Origin: Gilliamella sp. wkB178
GTDB taxonomy: Bacteria; Pseudomonadota; Gammaproteobacteria; Enterobacterales; Orbaceae
NCBI RefSeq assembly: GCF_001690705.1
Contig: NZ_LZGK01000014.1
Span: 124,001-188,000 of the forward strand
Direction: 5' to 3'
DNA length: 64,000 nucleotides
Made by a program: the position numbers and the translations under genes. Position 1 is the stretch's first letter, and every line of letters begins with the position of its first letter. Below the pieces are notes generated by a model that ran no database searches, was not told where the DNA came from, and saw nothing but the letters and a program-made list of their open reading frames with translations. Positions 54,264-63,570 of the stretch are shown piece by piece.

Positions 54264-56932
54264 AAAATTTAAACGAACAACTTCCTAAATCTTGGGATCA
54301 GGTTTATCAAGCGTCAGCTAAAGCAATTACATGGGTGGAACAAACTCGCGCTTCATCAAAACGTTTACATAATGAGGCGGATGGTTTAATTCTTGAATTA
54401 CGTCGATTACGCAATAGTGCAAAGCGATTAGGTGATGTATCAACTAAATCTGTGGCGGTAGGATTTTTTGGCTTATCACAAGCGGGTAAATCTTATCTTA
54501 TCTCGGCATTAGCTGCTGGAGCCAATGGTAAACTTGAAACTGTTGTCGATAATGAAGTTTTAGATTTTATCGATCATGTTAACCCAGTTGGTAGTGGTAA
54601 AGAAGCAACTGGTTTGGTAACCCGCTTTAGTCGAATTGCCAAGGGAGGCATTGCTAACTATCCATTAGAGTTGAAATTATTCCAAGAAATTGAAATTGTT
54701 AAAATTCTTATTAATGCCTATTTTAAAGATTTCGATCAACAAAAAGTAACCAATAACATAGAGTTTTCACAACTAAACCAATTGATTCAACGATTAGAAA
54801 ATAAAAAACAAGCGGATAAAACCGGTGGTATTACTGAAGATGATATTGTGGATCTTTATGATTACTTATCTGAAAATTTTGGTAATTCACTTGAAGGATT
54901 AAAAGGTGGTTATTGGGAAAAAGCCATACACTTACTACCTTACCTTTCGATTGTAGAGCGTGGCGAACTTTTAGCTGTTCTTTGGGGTGGAATTAGTGAA
55001 CTGACAACCATTTACGTACAATTAGCCACTACTTTATCCAGTTTAAACCATGCTAATACCGTATATGCACCACTGACAGTATTAATTAAAGATAATAATG
55101 GTACTAAGTCACAAATTGACAGTATTATGAATGTGGATATTCTTGAACGGTTAAATACTGATCGCGATTCCTCTGTGACTATAACCCCACTTAATGGTGC
55201 CCCAACTTCTATATCTTTAGCACAATTGGCTTTTTTGACTGCAGAGTTAATTTTCCCATTAGTAAATAAAACTCGAGTCCCCACTTTTGAAAATGTCGAT
55301 TTATTGGATTTTCCTGGTTATCGAGGTCGTTTAAATTTGATTTCTATTGCGGATGTTAAAGAGGGTAACCCTATTGCCCAACTTTTGTTGCGGGGTAAAG
55401 TCGCTTATCTTTTTGAAAAATACACCGATAGTCAAGAAATGAATGTTTTAGTTGTTTGCACCCCTTCAGATAAACAGTCCGATGTTAATGATGTTGGGCC
55501 TGTGCTTGAACGTTGGATAGACAAAACCCAAGGTGAAACAGCCGAAAAAAGAGCCACTAAAAAAGCGGGATTATTATGGGCAATTACGATGTTTGACAAG
55601 CGTATTGGCACATCATTAACACTGTCTGAAGATAATCTCAAAAACAGTTGGGGTAAAGGTGGTTTACTTCAACAGACTATATTGGAACGTTTTGGTAGTT
55701 ATGATTGGTTAACCAATTGGTCGAATGACCGTAAATTCAACAATGTTTTTCTAGTACGTAAACCAGGATTTGATGTGCCGTTTTTAACGGTGGATCCTGC
55801 TACTCATCAAGAGCAATCTTATAATGATAGTTATCAGGAAAAGATGCTTATGCTGAAAAATACTTTTGTTCACAATGTGGACATTCAAGAGTATGTGAAT
55901 GAACCTGAACTAACTTGGGATGCCATGTTAAAGTTGAATGATGGTGGAATAGGACGTATTAGTCAATATTTGGAACAAGTTGCTATTACCGAAGTAAAAC
56001 AGCAACGTATTGTTGAGCAACTTAATGAGAAAATTGACTATATCATCAATATGCGTTTTGATACTTGGTATCAAGCTGATAGTGATGAAGAATTGGGCAA
56101 GAAAAAACAAATTATTGCTGATGTTATTAAAAAACTACAAGGTAAAGCTTTATTACTTGGTGAATTATTGAAAACGCTTGAATTACCAGAACAGACTGTT
56201 AGAGCTCTTTACCACTCAAACGAAGCAGATAGTGAGGTAGCCAAAGATAGCCAAGATGATAATATCGGTGATTTAACCAATGATTTTGGATTAAATACTG
56301 ATTTTGAATTATTCTCGGATAATAATTCACCTTTAGATATTCAACCAGCTACTACTTTACCCACTGAATCAAAATTTGCTAAGACAGTATTTACTACATG
56401 GTTAGAGCATTTAAGAAATATTGTGTTGGATAAACATATAGTGCAATTTTTTGGTTTAGAACAAAAAACGCTATCTTTTGTAGTTGAAGAACTTATCACT
56501 GCTGCCAATCGTTTAAAACTGGAAACCAATTTAAGCGAACGAATTTTAAAAAATGAAAATACGGGTAATAAACGTGATGATCTTGAGTCTCGCCAACTTA
56601 GTACCATTCATACTTTGTTAGCTGATTTTATTGCATGGCTCGGTTTTATCCAAGGGCAAGTAAGCGATATACCAATGAGTCGGGTTAATCAAGGTAAGCC
56701 AATATTTTCTTCGCCAGTAAGCGAGTTTACTAATCAATCATCGCACCCGTTACCAAAATTGGATGATAAAACCAAGAATTATTCTCAATATGCCATATTT
56801 GATTGGTTTATTGCTTTTGCTATCTTGGCTCAAGAAAATGTTGGTCATCATGCCGGACGTGAAATAAGTCAGGAACAAAATAGTCAACTAGGTGAGATTT
56901 TAAATACGTTTAAACAGTCTCAGATAAATTAA
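54260..56932 (+). CDS. srfC: SrfC, large P-loop GTPase-like protein
   Basis: This 890-residue protein has an N-terminal helical segment, a Walker A motif GLSQAGKS (71-78), a G3-type motif LLDFPG with D350 and G353, and a long helical C-terminal half. The layout recalls dynamin-like and other large GTPases, with a big insertion between the P-loop and the G3 motif. SrfC proteins are annotated as putative virulence effectors; no signal peptide is present. The ATGA overlap with srfB implies fixed stoichiometry and a shared complex. Confidence 0.87.
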   Translation: MKNLNEQLPKSWDQVYQASAKAITWVEQTRASSKRLHNEADGLILELRRLRNSAKRLGDVSTKSVAVGFFGLSQAGKSYLISALAAGANGKLETVVDNEVLDFIDHVNPVGSGKEATGLVTRFSRIAKGGIANYPLELKLFQEIEIVKILINAYFKDFDQQKVTNNIEFSQLNQLIQRLENKKQADKTGGITEDDIVDLYDYLSENFGNSLEGLKGGYWEKAIHLLPYLSIVERGELLAVLWGGISELTTIYVQLATTLSSLNHANTVYAPLTVLIKDNNGTKSQIDSIMNVDILERLNTDRDSSVTITPLNGAPTSISLAQLAFLTAELIFPLVNKTRVPTFENVDLLDFPGYRGRLNLISIADVKEGNPIAQLLLRGKVAYLFEKYTDSQEMNVLVVCTPSDKQSDVNDVGPVLERWIDKTQGETAEKRATKKAGLLWAITMFDKRIGTSLTLSEDNLKNSWGKGGLLQQTILERFGSYDWLTNWSNDRKFNNVFLVRKPGFDVPFLTVDPATHQEQSYNDSYQEKMLMLKNTFVHNVDIQEYVNEPELTWDAMLKLNDGGIGRISQYLEQVAITEVKQQRIVEQLNEKIDYIINMRFDTWYQADSDEELGKKKQIIADVIKKLQGKALLLGELLKTLELPEQTVRALYHSNEADSEVAKDSQDDNIGDLTNDFGLNTDFELFSDNNSPLDIQPATTLPTESKFAKTVFTTWLEHLRNIVLDKHIVQFFGLEQKTLSFVVEELITAANRLKLETNLSERILKNENTGNKRDDLESRQLSTIHTLLADFIAWLGFIQGQVSDIPMSRVNQGKPIFSSPVSEFTNQSSHPLPKLDDKTKNYSQYAIFDWFIAFAILAQENVGHHAGREISQEQNSQLGEILNTFKQSQIN

Positions 56933-57055
56933 AGTAGTCTGAAAATGATTGATTAGATTATTAAAAATAAAATAGTGGGGGTGGCGCCCTATAGATAATT
57001 ACCTTTCTTATAAGTGTTAATGGAATGGTACATAGGTATAAATATAGAGGATATC

Positions 57056-58069
57056 ATGGCATTACGAATTGAATTAGATGGCTATAAACCAGGGATAGCT
57101 AAGTTTTTGGCTCAAAAGTGGGATGGTAGTTCTGATATTGATATGCTTATCCAACGCAATCAAGATGGTTATTATTTATTAGGTCTAAAACAATGGAGCC
57201 CTGAAAAAACTTGGCACCCCGTTACTAATTTAATGGTTGATAACCAGCAATTAACCGGAGAAGTTAGTGAGTGGTTAGTTGATTCGTTATTATCCCAAGA
57301 TAATTCTGTCAGATTTTTTATCCAGATACGGGATCGACAAAATGAAAACTATATTGATGGTGGTGTAGCCAATATTACTGAGTCAGTATTAGCATCTTCT
57401 GCATTAGATAATTCTTCGTCATCGATTGATAATAATCAAGTTGAAACAGAATCAGAACCAGAATTATCGGTTGAACAGGCCATTAATTCACCACAAGACG
57501 AACCTATTACTGAGCAGGAAGTTAAACCCGAACCCACTTTGCCTGATGAGCCACAGGCAACAGAATCGACAATTAAGTCAGAAATTAGTGAACCAATAAA
57601 ATCTAAAAGTAAGTTGGGGTTAATAATCACTATTGTGGTTATTCTATTACTATTAGTGGGAATAGGTATCGCTACATGGTACTTTTTATTTTCCCGTAAT
57701 CAACAAAAAGACACTTCTTCAGTACAAATCGATAGCCAATGTAGCTTAAATAATGCTACAGGAGATGATTTAAGTTTTATTCAACAATGTTTGCAAACAA
57801 AACCTGATGCGGATGCAATTATTCAATTAATAAATGAAGCTAAAAAAACAGACAAATGTAATATCGCTCAGCGTTTATATGCTAATCAAGCACAGCAAAA
57901 TGCCAAAATTGCTATGCTTTATGCCAAAGAGTATGACGATAAGTATTATCAAGAGAATAATTGTTTTAAAGCTGATAAAGAAACAGCTATTTATTGGTAT
58001 GAAACTTCTTTAACTCATGATGCTAATAATTCATTAGTTAAAGAACGGTTATCTGAGTTACAAAAATAG
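57056..58069 (+). CDS. bitopic membrane protein of the srf cluster
   Basis: This 337-residue protein is not recognised. It has a cytoplasmic N-terminal domain (about 1-105), a long acidic Glu/Pro/Ser linker (about 110-180), one transmembrane segment (about 187-212) and a periplasmic C-terminal domain (about 225-337) of TPR/Sel1-like helices with several cysteines. ATG 57056 behind GAGG (57047-57050) is preferred to an upstream in-frame start at 57014. Its topology parallels SrfA, suggesting that both pass signals across the inner membrane. It precedes the vWA gene by 13 bp. Confidence 0.7.
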   Translation: MALRIELDGYKPGIAKFLAQKWDGSSDIDMLIQRNQDGYYLLGLKQWSPEKTWHPVTNLMVDNQQLTGEVSEWLVDSLLSQDNSVRFFIQIRDRQNENYIDGGVANITESVLASSALDNSSSSIDNNQVETESEPELSVEQAINSPQDEPITEQEVKPEPTLPDEPQATESTIKSEISEPIKSKSKLGLIITIVVILLLLVGIGIATWYFLFSRNQQKDTSSVQIDSQCSLNNATGDDLSFIQQCLQTKPDADAIIQLINEAKKTDKCNIAQRLYANQAQQNAKIAMLYAKEYDDKYYQENNCFKADKETAIYWYETSLTHDANNSLVKERLSELQK

Positions 58070-58082
58070 TTAGGAATAGCAT

Positions 58083-60047
58083 ATGAAAAAATCAGTGATC
58101 TCAAATATAGTTATCGCAGTAAGTTTAATTAGTCTTCCTTGGATTAGTTTTGCGGCTGAGCCGCTTAAACAAGCAGGTAAATCAACACTATATCAGCGTA
58201 TTCTTAGCACACCAACCTGTGAGTTAAAAAAAAATATTACTGATACAACCGGTACGTCTGTAGCTGCTTTTTCGCGTTTTTATGTTTATGAACGTAAAAA
58301 TGATAATAACCAAGAATGGCTTAATGTTGGGCCTGATTCTTATGGAAAAACTGTTGGCTGGCTTAATGATTCGTGTGCTATTCCTTGGAATATGCAAATG
58401 ACACTGGTATTTACTAATCCAGTTGATCGTGATCCATTGTTATTTTTTAAAGATAAAGCATCGTTAACTAATATTATTGATGCCAGCCAACCAGAATCTT
58501 TGTTAAAACCTATTCGAGATGCTTTAAAAGCAGATAAACCAACAGCAGAAATCCTTGCTCAAGAACCTAAAGAATATGTAGATTTTAAAAATAACTTTTA
58601 TTTATTGCCTATTTTACAAGGTGAAGAGGTAATGAATGGGCAAGGATTTTATGAACGAGTTTTAGAGATTGCTTCTGTAAGTAAGCAAGATACACTGATT
58701 AAAAAGAATAGCAAATCAACCGATCCAAATACCGCTGATAAAAATGCTAACCAAGTTGCACCATTTAAAGCTGCTATTGTGTTTGTAATTGATTCGACCA
58801 TTTCTATGGATCCTTATATTTCACGAACTAAAGAAGCAGTTGAACGTGTTTATCAACATATTGAAAAAGAGAAGTTACAAGAACAAGTAAGATTCGGCCT
58901 GATATCTTTCCGTTCCAGTCTAAAAGCATCGGATAAACTTGAATATGTCACTAAGGTGTTTGCCGATCCTAACCAAGTTAACACTAAAGAAGATTTTAAA
59001 AAGTTAAGTGCATCCCTAAAACAGGCTAGTGTTTCGACAGCTTATTTTGCTGAAGATTCTTATGCTGGAATTTCGCAAGCATTAAATGATATTAATTGGA
59101 ATAACTTTGGTGCACGTTACATGATATTAATTACCGATGCTAGTGCAATTCCTGGTGATGATAAACTTTCTAGTACTGGTATGGATGCTGCGCAACTCCG
59201 ATTAGAAGCACAACATAAAGGTGTGGCCATTTATGCTTTACATTTAAAAACGCCAAGTGGTGAGAAAGATCATCAAGTTGCTGCAACCCAATATTCTGAC
59301 TTAACTTATAATGATTTCATTCATAAGTCATTATATTACCCTGTTAATGCTGGTGATGTGAATGAGTTTGGTAAGAAAGTTGATTCATTAGCAAAAGCAT
59401 TATCTGAGCAAGTTAAACTTGCCTATCAAGGCGAGGCATCAGTTGGTAATGTACTTAATGCCAAAGATGATAATTCAGATATGTTAAAAGATGCTTTGTT
59501 ATTAAGTAAAGCAATGCAATTGGCTTACCTAGGTGATACCAAAGGGACTAAAGCACCAACAGTTTTCAAAGCATGGATTGCAGATAAAGATTTTATTAAA
59601 CCAACTATTCCTACAGCTGAACCTCGGATTTTATTAACTAAATCTCAACTAAGTGATTTGAGCGATGTAGTAAGTAAAATCGCTAATGCAGCTAATGATG
59701 GTTTGATTTCTGCCGATAATATGTTTTCACAATTGCGTTCTGTTGCCGCTGCTATGGGGCAAGATCCAAGCAAATTAAAATCAGATTCCGTGACCAAAAT
59801 TGCTGACTTAGGCTTGCTTGGTGAATATTTGGATAATATTCCATATAAAAGTGATGTAACTGGCCTTGATCAAGATACATGGAAAAGTATGAGTGGGCTT
59901 GAACAAGAAAAATTTATTCGTAATTTAAATAGTAAAATCCGCTATTATCAAAAATGTAATGCGGATGTGGATCGTTGGATTTCGTTAGCTGAAGGAAGTG
60001 ATCCACGTGAAAATGTTTATCCTATTCCTTTAGAAATGTTACCGTAA
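58083..60047 (+). CDS. secreted von Willebrand factor A protein, PpkA periplasmic-region-like
   Basis: This 654-residue protein has a Sec signal peptide (cleavage near residue 24, SFA-AEP), an N-terminal SH3-like region (about 35-125), and a vWA domain from about 228 to 430. The MIDAS motif is D237-S-T-I-S, with Thr in place of the first Ser. The VFVIDSTISMDPYI stretch and the SH3-like plus vWA order resemble the periplasmic part of the T6SS kinase PpkA, but there is no kinase domain or membrane anchor. It should act in the periplasm, probably as a binding partner for neighbours. Confidence 0.78.
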   Translation: MKKSVISNIVIAVSLISLPWISFAAEPLKQAGKSTLYQRILSTPTCELKKNITDTTGTSVAAFSRFYVYERKNDNNQEWLNVGPDSYGKTVGWLNDSCAIPWNMQMTLVFTNPVDRDPLLFFKDKASLTNIIDASQPESLLKPIRDALKADKPTAEILAQEPKEYVDFKNNFYLLPILQGEEVMNGQGFYERVLEIASVSKQDTLIKKNSKSTDPNTADKNANQVAPFKAAIVFVIDSTISMDPYISRTKEAVERVYQHIEKEKLQEQVRFGLISFRSSLKASDKLEYVTKVFADPNQVNTKEDFKKLSASLKQASVSTAYFAEDSYAGISQALNDINWNNFGARYMILITDASAIPGDDKLSSTGMDAAQLRLEAQHKGVAIYALHLKTPSGEKDHQVAATQYSDLTYNDFIHKSLYYPVNAGDVNEFGKKVDSLAKALSEQVKLAYQGEASVGNVLNAKDDNSDMLKDALLLSKAMQLAYLGDTKGTKAPTVFKAWIADKDFIKPTIPTAEPRILLTKSQLSDLSDVVSKIANAANDGLISADNMFSQLRSVAAAMGQDPSKLKSDSVTKIADLGLLGEYLDNIPYKSDVTGLDQDTWKSMSGLEQEKFIRNLNSKIRYYQKCNADVDRWISLAEGSDPRENVYPIPLEMLP

Positions 60048-60052
60048 AACCA

Positions 60053-60781
60053 ATGTTAACCATAAAGCAACTGGCAATTTCACGTTTTACCGGTAAATCT
60101 TTGTTTAAGGTTTGCCTGCCAGAACTGATGGTTAAAGCTGGTGAAGTTGTAGTCATTAAAGGCGATAGTGGCAGTGGTAAAAGTACTCTTTTAGAAATGA
60201 TTGGTATGATCCTCAAACCAGATGAGATAGATTGTTATAATCTCATTGTTGATGATCAATATATAAATATTGCTTCACTTATTAATGACGATAACATTGA
60301 TCAACAGGCTAAAATTAGAGCTCATTATTGCGGATTTATGTTGCAAACTGGTGGTTTACTCCCATTTCTGAGCATACGCGATAACATTTTATTGCCATTT
60401 GAGTTGTTAAAACAAAAAATTGATTATGTGCGCTTTGACTATTTGGTGGACAAATTAAGTATTTCTCATTTATTAAGTAAATACCCTAAACAGTTATCTA
60501 TTGGCGAAAGGCAACGCGCCTCTTTTATTCGCTCAATTATTCATAAACCAGCTTTACTATTAGCGGATGAACCTACTTCAGCTCTTGATCCATATAATGC
60601 CAACTTACTGTTTGATTTAATTATACAACAAGCACAACAAGATAATATCGCCGCGATAATTGTTACTCATGATTGGCAACGTATTGCCGATAAAGGGTTA
60701 TTCACCTTATCAGCTAATTTAGCTTCTCCACAATCATCAGTATTTTTACCACTACAAGTTAAGGTAGGTAACGATGATTAA
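60053..60781 (+). CDS. ABC transporter ATP-binding protein (TagT/LolD/MacB type)
   Basis: This 242-residue ATPase has Walker A GDSGSGKST (37-45), a Q-loop (MLQTGG), the signature LSIGERQR (about 148-155), Walker B ALLLADEP (about 167-174) and the H-loop TH. It is of the LolD/MacB class. Its stop overlaps the permease start by eight bases. With the next three genes it reproduces the TagT-TagS-TagR-TagQ order. Confidence 0.88.
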   Translation: MLTIKQLAISRFTGKSLFKVCLPELMVKAGEVVVIKGDSGSGKSTLLEMIGMILKPDEIDCYNLIVDDQYINIASLINDDNIDQQAKIRAHYCGFMLQTGGLLPFLSIRDNILLPFELLKQKIDYVRFDYLVDKLSISHLLSKYPKQLSIGERQRASFIRSIIHKPALLLADEPTSALDPYNANLLFDLIIQQAQQDNIAAIIVTHDWQRIADKGLFTLSANLASPQSSVFLPLQVKVGNDD

Positions 60782-62000
60782 TGTTATAGTAAAATGGCGG
60801 CTTATTACACGGTTATCTTTAGCTGATTTATGGTATGACAAAAAAGTTTCATTTTGTATTATTGCTGCAGTTATATCGGTAATTACACCATTATTACTGT
60901 TACTTAGTTTAAAATATGGTGTGGTTTCACAACTGCGTCAGCAATTACTTAGTGATCCACAAAATTTAGAAATTAAAATAGTTGGTAATTTACAACTTGA
61001 TAATGCTAAGTTAGCTTGGATAAAAAAACAGTCGGAAACAGCTTTTGTTATTCCCCTTACGCGTTCATTAAATACTCAAGCAGATTTAATTAATGATTCC
61101 AGTCATTTTGTTAATAATGCAGAGATTATTCCGACTGACTCCCATGACGACCCTATCACTCAAACCCTCCCTTCTCTTGATAGTAACAATCAAATTTTAT
61201 TAAGTGCACTCGCCGCCGAAAAAATGCAAACAACTATTGGTAGTCGGGTGAAAATGGTTATTACACGACAACTTGATGGTAAACTTGAGAAGGGAATAAC
61301 TCAATTAGAAGTAAAAGGTATTATACCGGAAAGTCGTTATAGCCGTACCGCAGCTTTTGTTACATTAGATTTGCTTATTGAGATGGAAAATTTTTATGAC
61401 GGTTATCAAAGCGAAGTTTTTCAAACCGCGACCGGTCAACTGCATCCACCTAAGCATACTTCATTTGCTCGAGCAAGAATTTATGCTAACTCATTAGATG
61501 ATGTTGCTCCATTATCTTTCAAATTACGTGAACAACATATTGAAACTCGAACACAGGCAAATGCAATTGAAAATATGCAAGCAATTGATCGAGTACTTAC
61601 TTTTATTTTTAGTGTTATTGCTATTACAGCTATTTTTGGATGTATTTTGTCATTTACAGGATCTTTTTTATCTAATATTGAACGTAAGCGTAAAGATATT
61701 GCTTTTATGCGCTTGATTGGTTTTCAGTCGCAAGAAATTATGCTGTACTTAATTACTCAAGCTATGATTTTGAGCTGTTTAGCGTTTGTTATATCTTGTT
61801 TATTATTTTTATTAGGGAATTATGTATTTAATATGGTTTTAGGTAAAAATTTAGTTTCACAACCGATCGTAAGTCAATTACAATTTTATCATCTTACTAT
61901 CGCATTTTTACTGACCTTATTTATTTCAAGTATAGTAGTGATTATAGGAGGGCGGCGTGCTGTTAAAATTCAACCAGCAGAGAGTTTGCGGGAAGTATAA
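60774..62000 (+). CDS. FtsX/MacB-like ABC permease (TagS-like)
   Basis: This 408-residue inner-membrane protein has one N-terminal helix (about 25-47), a large periplasmic domain (about 50-270) and three C-terminal helices (about 278-303, 322-347 and 372-395), the four-helix layout of FtsX-family mechanotransmission permeases. Such systems couple ATP use to conformational change in the periplasm rather than to substrate transport. It overlaps its ATPase gene upstream and the SUMF1 gene downstream. Confidence 0.85.
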   Translation: MINVIVKWRLITRLSLADLWYDKKVSFCIIAAVISVITPLLLLLSLKYGVVSQLRQQLLSDPQNLEIKIVGNLQLDNAKLAWIKKQSETAFVIPLTRSLNTQADLINDSSHFVNNAEIIPTDSHDDPITQTLPSLDSNNQILLSALAAEKMQTTIGSRVKMVITRQLDGKLEKGITQLEVKGIIPESRYSRTAAFVTLDLLIEMENFYDGYQSEVFQTATGQLHPPKHTSFARARIYANSLDDVAPLSFKLREQHIETRTQANAIENMQAIDRVLTFIFSVIAITAIFGCILSFTGSFLSNIERKRKDIAFMRLIGFQSQEIMLYLITQAMILSCLAFVISCLLFLLGNYVFNMVLGKNLVSQPIVSQLQFYHLTIAFLLTLFISSIVVIIGGRRAVKIQPAESLREV

Positions 62001-63570
62001 TCAGATAAAATATATTTTTTGCGGTTTGCTAATAAGTCTATTGCCAATATTAAGCTATGCTGAACCTTGGGATAGTAAATTTTATAACCCAAAACCAGCC
62101 AAAGATGATGTTATTTTACCTATGCCTTGTGATGGTAGTTTGGTAATGAAAAAGGTTTTTACACCAACTAGTAAACCTTTAGATGACGTTAAAGTGGTGT
62201 TAGGTAGTAATCAAAAAGAGTTAGGTTTTGCTGAGTATGCAACCCCTAACTATATTTCAGGCAGTTTTTCTGATGCTGGGAATGAACGATATTTCCTAAT
62301 TGGTAAATATGAACTGACAATACTGCAGTATCAAGCAGTAATGAATGACACTTGTCCAACAGCAAAAATTACACTTTCTTTCCCTATGACAGATGTAAGT
62401 TGGTTTGATGCTGTTGCATTTACTGATAAATATAATCATTGGTTAATAGAAAATCAGTCAAAAATTAAAGCAAATAGCCTACCTAAAGGTTATGTGCGTT
62501 TACCTAATAATACTGAATGGGAGTATGCAGCTCGAGGTGGATCTAAAGTGACCGAATCAGAATTTCGGGAGGCACGTTTCCCAATGGTTAATACTGTAGA
62601 AAATTATGCATGGTTTTCGGGAGCAAAATCGGCAAATGGGAAATTACAGCTAATTGGAAAACTTGAACCTAATCCACTTGATCTCTACGATATTTTGGGT
62701 AATGCCAGTGAAATGTTATTTGATTCTTTTCGAATGAATAAGCTTGATCGTTATCATGGCCAACTTGGTGGCATTACAGTCCGTGGAGGCAGTTATTTAA
62801 CTCCAGAATCGGCAACTAACTCGTCTTTTCGTACTGAAAAGCCTTTTTACGATGATAAAGGTGCATACAAAAGTAAGGATGTTGGATTCCGTGTGCTTTA
62901 TACTACAGAAATAATGAATTCTAATGATCTTATTAAAGAGTTAGATAAAGAATGGAATGCTCTTGGTGGTGATGCGGGATCTTCAAAGAATGGCAGTGTT
63001 GTTAATGAACTAGAAAAAATAACTAAACAAGTAGAAGATGAAAAAACTAAAAAAGAATTAAATCAATTAAATACTTTGTTACGCAGTGCAAATCAGGCTC
63101 GTGATGAACAGCGCGATCGTTCTATTCAATCCGCTTTGCAATTAGGTGCTTTTTTATGTGCTAATGTTTCAGATCTTAATAGTAAGTATGAATACAATAA
63201 TAATTTATATAATACGATGACTAATGAAGTTTGTGATGTCAAAGAATCTGAAAATGTGGATAATAATAATATGTGCTCAAAAGCAAAATTAAATAATTTA
63301 AAACAAGTACTGGATGATTCAAAAAATGCACGAGATTTTATTTTAAAATATTATTCAGATACTATTGTTAACACTGCATCAAATTATGAAAAAAGTACCA
63401 TTAATGACCAAGCAAAAGCAACACAATTTATTCTCGAAAGCAGTGGCAAAGCGAATATGAGTGATTATTTAAAACTCTATTTTAAACATATTAATCAATA
63501 TATTGAATCAGGAAATATTGAAAGAACAATTTGGCTAAAAACTTGTAATGAAGTGAAAGGAAATAAATAA
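61957..63570 (+). CDS. periplasmic SUMF1-fold protein without catalytic cysteines (TagR-like)
   Basis: This 537-residue protein begins with GTG at 61957 inside the permease gene, behind a perfect AGGAGG (61946-61951) at 5-base spacing, which fixes the start. A signal peptide ends near residue 35 (LSYA-EPW). The SUMF1/FGE fold is clear: PMTDVSWFDAVAF, RLPNNTEWEYAARGG, GNASEM, VRGGSYL and KDVGFRV. The redox cysteines of formylglycine-generating enzymes are absent, so it is probably a binding protein. A coiled-coil region (about 345-400) follows. Confidence 0.83.
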   Translation: MLLKFNQQRVCGKYNQIKYIFCGLLISLLPILSYAEPWDSKFYNPKPAKDDVILPMPCDGSLVMKKVFTPTSKPLDDVKVVLGSNQKELGFAEYATPNYISGSFSDAGNERYFLIGKYELTILQYQAVMNDTCPTAKITLSFPMTDVSWFDAVAFTDKYNHWLIENQSKIKANSLPKGYVRLPNNTEWEYAARGGSKVTESEFREARFPMVNTVENYAWFSGAKSANGKLQLIGKLEPNPLDLYDILGNASEMLFDSFRMNKLDRYHGQLGGITVRGGSYLTPESATNSSFRTEKPFYDDKGAYKSKDVGFRVLYTTEIMNSNDLIKELDKEWNALGGDAGSSKNGSVVNELEKITKQVEDEKTKKELNQLNTLLRSANQARDEQRDRSIQSALQLGAFLCANVSDLNSKYEYNNNLYNTMTNEVCDVKESENVDNNNMCSKAKLNNLKQVLDDSKNARDFILKYYSDTIVNTASNYEKSTINDQAKATQFILESSGKANMSDYLKLYFKHINQYIESGNIERTIWLKTCNEVKGNK

